This document shows, piece after piece, positions 1 to 5,039 of a stretch of 5,844 bases of DNA (within the stretch, counting starts at the first letter, position 1; every line of letters starts with the position of its first letter). The stretch covers positions 1 through 5,844 of the forward strand of contig WRGP01000113.1 of the NCBI GenBank assembly GCA_009787135.1, in the 5' to 3' direction. The notes beneath the pieces were generated by a model. It ran no database searches. It was given only the letters and a program-made list of their open reading frames with translations, and had not been told where the DNA came from. This stretch comes from Bacillota bacterium. Its GTDB lineage: Bacteria; Bacillota; Clostridia; Christensenellales; Aristaeellaceae. The translations under genes and the position numbers were made by a program.

Positions 1-702
1 CCGGCCGGCGGCAAGGCGCAGAAAATCTTTCTTGGCTTCGCGGCGGGCGTGATGATCGCGGCTTGCGTTTGGAGCCTTCTCCTTCCCGCCATTGAGGAAG
101 CGGAAGCGTCGGGCATGGCTGGCTGGATCCCCGCTTCCGTCGGCTTTGTCCTGGGCGTTTTCTTCCTGTTTGGGCTTGACAGGCTGATCCCCCACCTTCA
201 CCCCGGCTCTCAAACGCGGGAAGGGCTCCCCTCCCCCATGAGGCGCACGACGCTGCTGATCTCGGCGGTGACGCTGCACAACATCCCCGAAGGCATGGCG
301 GTGGGGCTGTCCTTCGCGCTGGCAGCCCAGTATAGCGATACCCCGGCGTTGTACACCGCCGCCATGGCGTTGGCGCTGGGGATCGGCATTCAGAACTTCC
401 CGGAAGGGGCGGCGATTTCGCTGCCCTTGCGCCAGGAGGGAAACAAAGCCGGAAAGGCGTTTGGGCTGGGATGCGCTTCCGGCGCGGTGGAGCCGGTGTT
501 CGGGTGTGCCACTGTCCTGCTGGCCGGGCTGATCGCGCCGGTCATGCCCTGGCTGTTATCCTTCGCGGCCGGCGCGATGCTGTATGTCGTGGTGGAGGAA
601 CTCATCCCGGAAGCGCACCTGGGCGAGCATTCAAACGCGGGAACCCTGGGCGTCATGGCCGGGTTTCTGATCATGATGATTTTGGATGTCGCGCTTGGGT
701 AA
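1..702 (+). CDS. ZIP-family divalent metal transporter, GufA-like (5' partial)
   Basis: Inner-membrane transporter of the ZIP family, which moves Zn2+, Fe2+ or other divalent metals into the cytoplasm. The frame is open from the first base, so the start lies outside the window; 233 residues are visible and roughly 20-40 N-terminal residues (TM1) are probably missing. Visible in the sequence: successive hydrophobic segments; an H-x-H loop (IPHLH) after the second complete segment; the TM4 metal-site signature HNIPEG (residues 93-98 of the visible part); the paired TM5 signature QNFPEG (131-136); a conserved SGAVEPVFG turn; and EELIPEAH in a late helix (199-206). The GIQNFPEG form and the VEP turn are typical of the GufA subgroup as I know it. 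The exact metal cannot be read from sequence. The gene ends in TAA. Its neighbour at 796 is on the same strand after 93 bp and could be cotranscribed, with no functional link evident. Family assignment is near certain; substrate is open. Confidence 0.93.
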   Translation, partial: PAGGKAQKIFLGFAAGVMIAACVWSLLLPAIEEAEASGMAGWIPASVGFVLGVFFLFGLDRLIPHLHPGSQTREGLPSPMRRTTLLISAVTLHNIPEGMAVGLSFALAAQYSDTPALYTAAMALALGIGIQNFPEGAAISLPLRQEGNKAGKAFGLGCASGAVEPVFGCATVLLAGLIAPVMPWLLSFAAGAMLYVVVEELIPEAHLGEHSNAGTLGVMAGFLIMMILDVALG

Positions 703-782
703 ACCCCTATCTTGAGGGTACCGAATGCGTGCCGCTGCCGCCGCCGAGAACGCCTCGCACGGCCTAAGCAGGCAGAAAGGCA

Positions 783-789
783 GAAGGAG
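783..789 (+). promoter_or_regulatory. Ribosome binding site fixing the ATA start
   Basis: GAAGGAG lies 6 nt before ATA at 796, the same spacing seen before the ATG starts at 2117, 3624 and 4246. It argues that translation starts at 796 rather than at the upstream TTG at 712. Confidence 0.65.
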
Positions 790-795
790 AACATC

Positions 796-1359
796 ATAAA
801 GATTATTGGATTCAGCGGCAGCCCGCATAAAAGCGGCAATACCGCATGGACGGTTGAACAGATACTCGAAGGAACGAAACAGGCGGGGGCGGAGACTATC
901 TTGTTCGTGTCGAGCGATCTTGATATCAGGCCTTGCCGAGGCTGCTTCGGCTGCAAAAAGGGCGAGGGGGGCTGCGCAATCCAGGACGATATGCAAAAGG
1001 TCTATGCCGAGCTGGATGACGCGGACGCCCTCATCTTTGCCACGCCGGTCTATATGGGGCAGATGACGGGGCAAGCGAAAACCTTTATGGATAGGTTGTT
1101 CCCGACGAACTCACCGAAGTTTTCCCCGTACTACAAGGAGCATGGATCGAAAAAGAAACTACTCCTTGTGTTCACGCAAGGGAACCCGGACAAAACAAAA
1201 TTCCAGGCGTACATCGGCTACACGAAGCGGATGTTTGAACTGTTGGGCTACGATGTGAAAGAGCCGATAGCGGTAACGGGAACGCGCTCCGCCGAGGCAA
1301 AGGATATAGCGGGACTTGGCGTAACGCTGCTGAGTGCCGGGGCGGATTTGCTGAAATAA
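796..1359 (+). CDS. Iron-sulfur flavoprotein-like NAD(P)H-dependent FMN reductase, ATA start
   Basis: Flavodoxin-fold FMN reductase of the multimeric flavodoxin/WrbA-Isf group (COG0655-like), 187 residues from the proposed start. Visible: N-terminal beta strand and FMN-phosphate loop GFSGSPHKSGNT (residues 5-16); a compact cysteine motif C47-x2-C50-x2-C53-x6-C60, which fits the CX2CX2CX4-7C cluster known to bind [4Fe-4S] in archaeal Isf proteins; and the flavin-side segment TPVYMGQMTGQAKTFMDR (83-100). Cytoplasmic electron transfer to an unknown acceptor is inferred. Start choice: the family normally begins MKIIGFSGS, and here the codon before AAG ATT ATT GGA is ATA at 796, with a strong Shine-Dalgarno GAAGGAG at 783-789 and a 6-nt gap. 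No in-frame ATG or GTG exists before the FMN loop. The only other upstream NTG of note is TTG at 712, which would add 28 Arg-rich residues and has no ribosome binding site. Either a rare ATA start or a point change of ATG is implied. It is convergent with a related gene at 1476-2117. Confidence 0.87.
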   Translation: MKIIGFSGSPHKSGNTAWTVEQILEGTKQAGAETILFVSSDLDIRPCRGCFGCKKGEGGCAIQDDMQKVYAELDDADALIFATPVYMGQMTGQAKTFMDRLFPTNSPKFSPYYKEHGSKKKLLLVFTQGNPDKTKFQAYIGYTKRMFELLGYDVKEPIAVTGTRSAEAKDIAGLGVTLLSAGADLLK

Positions 1360-1475
1360 CTGATTTCTCGCAAATACCAGGCATGAAGGCACGGCTGTAC
1401 GCCGGGGAACGAGTTGATTCGGGCGACACCGCGGTAAGCGGCGGCGAGGCCGCATAAGGTGATTGGTGCGGGGCG

Positions 1476-2117
1476 TTACAGCGCTCTCCCGATCCGCCGC
1501 GCCTTTTTCAAATACCGCTCCTCCTTATTTTTTAAAAAGCGAAACAGAGAATCCGTAAATACAAGTTTATGAAATGATTTACACTTTAGTTTTTTCGCGT
1601 AAATTTTAACGGAATGGACGAATACCCCATAATCGCCCGAGAGAAGCGCCTTTGGCAAAGGATACGTCATGGCGGCGATAAGCCAAAATGTTTTCCCCGC
1701 GACATCGGGCAGCCCGCCAAAGGATTTGAGCGCTTTCACGATTTTTTTGGCTTTTTCCGATGTTTTCATTTGAGCAAACGCGGGAGCATTTTCAGGCATC
1801 CACATGGCGTATCCCGTATGCCGGTCAAAAAACGTTTTGACAATGCCCGGGACATTGCCCCAAAAACAAGGCGCGCCGATCAGAATGACATCCGCTTCTT
1901 CAACCTTTTCATAGACACGCCCGAAATCATCTTCCAGAAAGCACTTTCCCTTTGACGCGCACGCCCAGCAGCCGACGCACGCCTTTATATCATAATCGTA
2001 TAAATTGATCATTTCCGTTTCATGCCCTTTTTCTTCCGCGCCCTTGAGCACGCTTTGGCACAGCCTTTCGACAAGGCCGTTTCTGCGGTTTGTCCCCACA
2101 ATCGCCAACACCTTCAT
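1476..2117 (-). CDS. Iron-sulfur flavoprotein-like NAD(P)H-dependent FMN reductase
   Basis: Second flavodoxin-fold reductase of the COG0655/Isf-like group, 213 residues. Visible: N-terminal strand MKVLAIVG and FMN loop GTNRRNG; cysteine cluster C47-x2-C50-x2-C53-x5-C59, again within the CX2CX2CX4-7C spacing of [4Fe-4S]-binding Isf proteins; flavin-contact segment GAPCFWGNVPGIVKTFFDRH; and a basic, hydrophobic C-terminal tail rich in Lys and Arg. The first three cysteines fall at the same residue numbers as in the gene at 796-1359, so the two are probably paralogues, though the rest diverges clearly. Start: an upstream ATG at 2144 would add nine residues, but the ATG at 2117 is preceded by GGGAGGGG with a 6-nt gap and begins directly at the fold, so it is preferred. 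The gene is divergent from a TetR regulator and has its own good promoter, so control by that regulator is likely. Physiological substrate unknown. The coding sequence is visibly AT-richer than the ZIP gene. Confidence 0.88.
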   Translation of the reverse strand: MKVLAIVGTNRRNGLVERLCQSVLKGAEEKGHETEMINLYDYDIKACVGCWACASKGKCFLEDDFGRVYEKVEEADVILIGAPCFWGNVPGIVKTFFDRHTGYAMWMPENAPAFAQMKTSEKAKKIVKALKSFGGLPDVAGKTFWLIAAMTYPLPKALLSGDYGVFVHSVKIYAKKLKCKSFHKLVFTDSLFRFLKNKEERYLKKARRIGRAL

Positions 2118-2123
2118 GAGCAG

Positions 2124-2131
2124 CCCCTCCC
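2124..2131 (-). promoter_or_regulatory. Ribosome binding site deciding the start at 2117
   Basis: On the minus strand GGGAGGGG ends 6 nt before the ATG at 2117. The in-frame ATG at 2144 has no comparable site, so the shorter protein is preferred. Confidence 0.7.
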
Positions 2132-2146
2132 AATCAAAAATCACGC

Positions 2147-2175
2147 TTGTGACTTTTCTTTTTTCTGAATATACT
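2147..2175 (+). promoter_or_regulatory. Promoter of the TetR regulator gene
   Basis: On the plus strand, -35 TTGTGA (2147-2152), a 17-bp spacer and -10 TATACT (2170-2175) form a good sigma-70/sigma-A promoter. The predicted transcription start is near 2182, with a leader of about 69 nt. Its -10 box overlaps the -10 box of the opposite promoter by four bases, so the two polymerases cannot bind together. Confidence 0.68.
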
Positions 2176-2196
2176 ATGGAAGTGCGGGCTGGTCAA
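2168..2196 (-). promoter_or_regulatory. Promoter of the flavoprotein gene at 1476-2117
   Basis: On the minus strand, -35 TTGACC (2196-2191), a 17-bp spacer and -10 TATATT (2173-2168) match a sigma-70/sigma-A promoter closely. The predicted start of transcription is near 2161, giving a leader of about 44 nt. The -35 box overlaps the left arm of the inverted repeat at 2193-2228, so a protein bound there would block polymerase. Confidence 0.7.
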
Positions 2197-2228
2197 TGGA
2201 TGTGGGACAAGTGCTACAGATCCATTGA
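2193..2228. promoter_or_regulatory. Candidate TetR operator (compound inverted repeat)
   Basis: Perfect 9-bp arms TCAATGGAT (2193-2201) and ATCCATTGA (2220-2228) enclose a nearly concentric imperfect palindrome at 2201-2218 of form TGTnGnACnnGTnCnACA. The element covers the -35 of the leftward promoter and sits just downstream of the predicted rightward transcription start, a position from which one bound repressor could shut both genes. The repeat is seen directly; its role as the operator of the adjacent TetR protein is inferred from position. Confidence 0.55.
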
Positions 2229-2250
2229 AATGTGACAGGGGGATTGTGCC

Positions 2251-2796
2251 ATGCCGAAAAAAACAGAAGCGCAGGCTATCCGTTCCAAGGAATGGATGGT
2301 GGAAGCGCTTATATGCCTCATGAAAGAAAAAGCATTTGCTGAGATCACCATCGCGGAGGTCGCAAAACGCGCCGATCTTGACAGAAGAACGTTCTATCGG
2401 CATTTTAAGGCGAAAGAAGATATGATACGCTATAAGATCCGTAAAATGGCGGAGGAATATGAAGCGCTTCTGCTCAAAGACCATGTCTTTACAACGCGTT
2501 CTATTTTACGGTCCTTTTTTACGGTATGCGAAAAAAACAAGGCGCTGTTGACGCTTTTTTACAGGCACAACCAGCTGCCGCTGTTGTTGTATGAGCTCAA
2601 TACGCTCTGTCATCGGTTTCATGATCAATATACCATAGCGGGCACATTGCCTGTGCATGACGACACGGGGTACGCCCTGGCCTACCACATAGGCGGCCTT
2701 TGGAATATTCTCAACAAATGGCTTTCCGAGGGGGCGCGCAGGCGCCCCGCGGAAATCGCTTTTGTGATCAAGGATATTTTGCCTGAGTTTATTTGA
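2251..2796 (+). CDS. TetR/AcrR-family transcriptional regulator
   Basis: DNA-binding regulator of 181 residues, normal for TetR proteins (about 180-220). The N-terminal TetR helix-turn-helix is clear: FAEITIAEVAKRADLDRRTF at residues 29-48, then YRHFKAKEDMI, with the recognition helix about 44-50. The C-terminal ligand and dimer domain carries GGLWNILNKWLSEG followed by RRRPAEIA (148-170), resembling the Firmicutes-type TetR C-terminal domain (TetR_C_8, DhaS-like group). ATG at 2251 is preceded by AGGGGGA at 2237-2243 with a 7-nt gap. It is divergent from the flavoprotein gene with overlapping promoters and a shared inverted repeat, so autorepression plus repression of that gene is the simplest reading. 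The inducer is unknown; a reactive electrophile, quinone or other flavoprotein substrate is a guess. The stop lies 15 bp from the convergent stop of the HAD gene. Confidence 0.92.
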   Translation: MPKKTEAQAIRSKEWMVEALICLMKEKAFAEITIAEVAKRADLDRRTFYRHFKAKEDMIRYKIRKMAEEYEALLLKDHVFTTRSILRSFFTVCEKNKALLTLFYRHNQLPLLLYELNTLCHRFHDQYTIAGTLPVHDDTGYALAYHIGGLWNILNKWLSEGARRRPAEIAFVIKDILPEFI

Positions 2797-2817
2797 AAAA
2801 TTCACACCTTCTCAGGC
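2781..2817. terminator. Possible weak bidirectional terminator between convergent genes
   Basis: Perfect 7-bp inverted repeat GCCTGAG (2781-2787) and CTCAGGC (2811-2817) spans the two convergent stop codons. Inside is a small TGAA/TTCA repeat (2794-2797 and 2801-2804). The outer loop is 23 nt and no clean T-run follows either arm, so it is not a canonical intrinsic terminator. Confidence 0.25.
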
Positions 2818-3624
2818 CATGGCGGGCGGGATATCCCCCACGCCGCCCAAGACATACTTGGGCCGGTACGAAAATGTATCGATCATGGCGCGCGTCGTCA
2901 CGCCGGAGAGCACCAGCGTCGTCTCCACGCCCGCCTCCAGGCCGGAGAGCACGTCCGTATCCATGCGGTCGCCCACGATGACGGTATCGTCCACATGCGT
3001 GCCCAGCCTATTCATCGCGTGGCGCATCATGAGCGGATTGGGCTTGCCGACATAATACGCCTTGTGGCCCGTGGCCAGCTCAATGGGCGCGATGAGGGCG
3101 CCGCAGGCCGGGACGATGCCGTTTTCGCTGGGGCCGGTGATATCCGGGTTGGTGGCGATCAGCTTCGCCCCGCCAAGCACAAGGCGGATCGCGCGCTCGA
3201 CCTTCTCATAGCCATAGGCCCGCGTTTCGCCAAAGACCACATAATCGGGGCTGATGTCGTTCATCGTCATGCCGTACTCATACAGCGCGCCGACAAGGCC
3301 CGGCTCGCCGATGACGTACACGCTGCAGCCCGGCGCCTGGTGGCACAGGAAGCTCGCGGTCGCCAGCGCGCTGGTATAGAAGTGATCCTCGCCCACATCC
3401 AACCCCATACGCAAAAGCTTTTGCCGGAGTTCCCGGGGCGCGCGCTCGGAAGAGTTTGTCAGAAAGATGAACTGCTTGTTTTCCGCCTGAAGCCACTGCA
3501 CGAAACGGGGCACGCCCGCCAGCAGCGTATCGCCGTGGTAGATGACGCCGTCCATGTCGCAGATAAACGCTTTCTTGGCGCGCAGGAGGGGGAGGTTGTC
3601 CGGAAGGGAATCGGTCGTTTGCAT
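2812..3624 (-). CDS. HAD-IIA family hydrolase (NagD-like phosphatase)
   Basis: Haloacid-dehalogenase phosphatase of subclass IIA, 270 residues, a usual length for NagD/AraL/PGP-like enzymes. All four catalytic motifs are visible: motif I DMDGVIYHG (23-31, nucleophile Asp23 and acid/base Asp25); motif II TNSS (56-59); motif III Lys194 in GKPNP; motif IV GDRMDTD (218-224), whose acidic residues bind Mg2+. The C2-type cap lies between motifs II and III (about 60-190). Family members dephosphorylate sugar phosphates, nucleotides, glycerol phosphate or 4-nitrophenyl phosphate in the cytoplasm; the natural substrate cannot be set from sequence. ATG at 3624 follows AAAGGA (3636-3631) with a 6-nt gap. 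It lies 46 bp downstream of the YcxB-like gene on the same strand and is probably cotranscribed. No catalytic residue is missing. Confidence 0.95.
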   Translation of the reverse strand: MQTTDSLPDNLPLLRAKKAFICDMDGVIYHGDTLLAGVPRFVQWLQAENKQFIFLTNSSERAPRELRQKLLRMGLDVGEDHFYTSALATASFLCHQAPGCSVYVIGEPGLVGALYEYGMTMNDISPDYVVFGETRAYGYEKVERAIRLVLGGAKLIATNPDITGPSENGIVPACGALIAPIELATGHKAYYVGKPNPLMMRHAMNRLGTHVDDTVIVGDRMDTDVLSGLEAGVETTLVLSGVTTRAMIDTFSYRPKYVLGGVGDIPPAMA

Positions 3625-3670
3625 TTTGGTTCCTTTCTATAGAGCGGGAGGATCTATAACAAAGCGGCAG

Positions 3671-4246
3671 TCACCTTGCGGGCGCCTCTTTGGCCTCGTT
3701 GATCTTTCCTTGAATAAACGCCGCAAAGCGCCGCTTCTCTTCCTCATCTGCAAAAATTCGATTGGGCAGGACAAGCGCTTGGTTCACCCCCATATAGACG
3801 TAGACGGCCTCTTCACCCATATCTATACGCTCTAAATTCGCGTATGTAACTTCCGCCGTCTCATTTTTTGATTTGTAAAAAAATAAATTCTCTCGAAACT
3901 GATAGGTACGAGGTTCCGCCGTATATAGTTTTCCATACTTTTCATTTTTTTTGATGGATCTTTGGATAACCCAAAAATTAATCTGCTTATGAAAAAATAA
4001 AAAACTTATGCCTGCGACAGCGCATACCGCCGCATAACCGGCGAATAGGATTCTATCAACACTATCAACAGCTGCATGCGAAGACATCGCAAGAAAGATA
4101 AACACAGTCGCCATACTTCCGAAAACCAACGGCCAGATGAAACGCATGCGGATCCTATATTTCTTTTTTGCCGGGGAATGATACAGATGATGTTTGCTAA
4201 ACGCGCAGTAATCTTCCATGGTCGGTTCGAATTGAAACTCAAACAT
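3671..4246 (-). CDS. YcxB-like membrane protein
   Basis: Predicted integral membrane protein of 191 residues resembling the YcxB family of Firmicutes, whose function is not established. Visible: a polar N-terminal region beginning MFEFQFEPTMEDYCAF; a basic stretch KKKYRIRMR (27-35) followed by TM1 (about 36-54); TM2 (about 66-85); a Lys/Asn-rich linker; and a C-terminal cytoplasmic beta-rich domain (about 112-182) with YQFRENLFFYKSKNETAEV, YVYMGVNQALVLPNRIF and the final EEEKRRFAAFIQ helix, the typical YcxB C-terminal pattern in which strands end in an LP-(N/K)-R-x-F segment. Start: an upstream ATG at 4297 would add 17 residues, but ATG at 4246 has AGGAGGG at 4253-4259 with a 6-nt gap, and the predicted transcription start (about 4296) lies at the upstream ATG. 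Base composition is visibly AT-richer than the HAD gene it precedes in the likely operon. Confidence 0.82.
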   Translation of the reverse strand: MFEFQFEPTMEDYCAFSKHHLYHSPAKKKYRIRMRFIWPLVFGSMATVFIFLAMSSHAAVDSVDRILFAGYAAVCAVAGISFLFFHKQINFWVIQRSIKKNEKYGKLYTAEPRTYQFRENLFFYKSKNETAEVTYANLERIDMGEEAVYVYMGVNQALVLPNRIFADEEEKRRFAAFIQGKINEAKEAPAR

Positions 4247-4252
4247 GCCGAA

Positions 4253-4259
4253 CCCTCCT
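4253..4259 (-). promoter_or_regulatory. Ribosome binding site deciding the start at 4246
   Basis: Minus-strand AGGAGGG ends 6 nt before ATG at 4246. The ATG at 4297 would need a longer transcript and lacks such a site. Confidence 0.7.
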
Positions 4260-4302
4260 CGTGTATAGTAAGGCAATGCCGCGCGCATAGTCCTCATTCC
4301 AA

Positions 4303-4331
4303 ATCATACTATACCAAACAGGCATTGTAAA
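4303..4331 (-). promoter_or_regulatory. Promoter of the YcxB-like / HAD gene pair
   Basis: On the minus strand, -35 TTTACA (4331-4326), 17-bp spacer and -10 TATGAT (4308-4303) match a sigma-A promoter well. The expected transcription start is near 4296, leaving a leader of about 50 nt before the ATG at 4246. An 8-bp inverted repeat, GTATAGTA (4263-4270) and TACTATAC (4307-4314), brackets the start and touches the -10 box. Confidence 0.62.
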
Positions 4332-4347
4332 TAGCGCCGTAGCCCTG

Positions 4348-4373
4348 TTTTACCCGTAAAAAATCAGGTAAAA
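4348..4373. repeat. TTTTAC/GTAAAA inverted-repeat cluster
   Basis: TTTTAC (4348-4353), GTAAAA (4356-4361) and GTAAAA (4368-4373) lie together between divergent genes, and a fourth TTTTAC is at 4415-4420. The first two form a tight palindrome TTTTACccGTAAAA; the first and third form a 7-bp repeat TTTTACC/GGTAAAA with a 12-nt loop, extendable through GCC-TG (4342-4347) and CAGGC (4377-4381) with bulges. It could be an operator or merely AT-rich chance; no gene precedes it that would need a terminator. Confidence 0.35.
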
Positions 4374-4431
4374 AAGCAGGCGGCTTCTCCCCGGCCCCCC
4401 ATTCTTTCTATAGATTTTACGGCATAACAAT

Positions 4432-4439
4432 GCTATAAT
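4432..4439 (+). promoter_or_regulatory. Extended -10 promoter of the DNA glycosylase gene
   Basis: TGCTATAAT (4431-4439) contains a consensus TATAAT at 4434-4439 and the TG of an extended -10. There is no good -35 at 16-18 bp (4411-4416 reads TAGATT). The box ends 6 nt before the ATG at 4446, so transcription would start at or next to the A of the ATG. Confidence 0.6.
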
Positions 4440-4445
4440 GGAAAC

Positions 4446-4949
4446 ATGAAAACCGAATGCGCCTCCTTCGCGCCATCCATAGGCCCCGCTTGCCGCGTTC
4501 TGGTGCTGGGCAGCATGCCGGGCGCCGTATCGCTTCGGGCCGCGCGGTATTACGCGCACCCGCGCAACGCGTTCTGGCCGGTTTTGTACGCGCTCTGGGG
4601 CCGGGAGACGCCGGATGAAAAGTATGAAGACCGGCTTGCGTTCGCGCTGTCCCATGGCGTGGCGCTCTGGGACGCGGCGCGCGCCTGTTTTCGTGATCAT
4701 TCCAGCGACGCGACGATCCGCGCCGCCAAGCCCAATGATTTCGCCGCGCTGTTTGCCGAGTATCCGGCCGTTCATACGGTTTTTTGCAATGGCCTTACCG
4801 CCTATGCGCTCTTTCTTCGCCTTGCGGGGGATTCCGCCGGGGGAAGGCCCGTGGTGGCGCTTCCTTCCACCAGCCCGGCGCACACGCTTCCCTTTGCGCA
4901 AAAGCTGGCCGCCTGGCGCGCGCTGCGGGCGGCGGCGGAGGAGGAATAG
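4446..4949 (+). CDS. Hypoxanthine (deoxyinosine)-DNA glycosylase, UDG superfamily family 6
   Basis: Base-excision repair enzyme of 167 residues that, by family knowledge, removes hypoxanthine from deaminated adenine (deoxyinosine) in DNA. Visible family-6 signatures: motif 1 LGSMPGAVSL (21-30); YYAHPRNAFWP (35-45), where Asn41 is the residue I expect to be catalytic by analogy with the characterised Methanosarcina enzyme; VALWDAARACFRDHSSDATI (72-91) with the conserved Trp-Asp; FCNG (113-116); and motif 2 LPSTSPAH (139-146). These separate it from Ung, Mug and the iron-sulfur family-4 UDGs, and no cluster cysteines are present. The length fits the family, and the N-terminus MKTECASFAP leads straight into the first strand, so the ATG is likely right. 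There is no real Shine-Dalgarno; only GGAA lies 2 nt upstream. With TATAAT ending 6 nt before the ATG, a leaderless mRNA is suggested. The phosphorylase gene follows after 90 bp on the same strand. The Ala/Glu-rich C-terminus is unremarkable. Confidence 0.9.
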   Translation: MKTECASFAPSIGPACRVLVLGSMPGAVSLRAARYYAHPRNAFWPVLYALWGRETPDEKYEDRLAFALSHGVALWDAARACFRDHSSDATIRAAKPNDFAALFAEYPAVHTVFCNGLTAYALFLRLAGDSAGGRPVVALPSTSPAHTLPFAQKLAAWRALRAAAEEE

Positions 4950-5039
4950 GAACGTCATGCCCCTGAAGCGCTGCGGAATTTCCGGGCGGGGAGGGCGCAA
5001 GGATGAAAATCATAAAAGATTTTATAAAGGAGAGTGCTT

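Noticed and set aside
712..795. N-terminal extension of the flavoprotein from TTG at 712
   Set aside because: No ribosome binding site precedes it, the added segment is Arg/Cys-rich and unlike the family, and the flavodoxin fold begins only at the ATA.
1428..1453. Palindrome ACCGCGGT and hairpin GCGGC-gag-GCCGC in the 1360-1475 spacer
   Set aside because: Short stems without a following T-run in either direction; not a convincing intrinsic terminator.
1383..1457. 24-codon plus-strand ORF between the convergent flavoproteins
   Set aside because: No convincing ribosome binding site, no recognisable sequence, and no promoter; most likely chance in GC-rich spacer.
3638..3658. TATAGA/TCTATA inverted repeat before the HAD gene, possible promoter or operator
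   Set aside because: 6-bp arms only, no acceptable -35 at 16-18 bp, and the 46-bp gap fits simple cotranscription.
5006..5023. AAAATC-ataaaa-GATTTT hairpin just before the pdp ribosome binding site
   Set aside because: A/T-only 6-bp stem is weak and such repeats arise easily in AT-rich leaders; no riboswitch or attenuator features accompany it.
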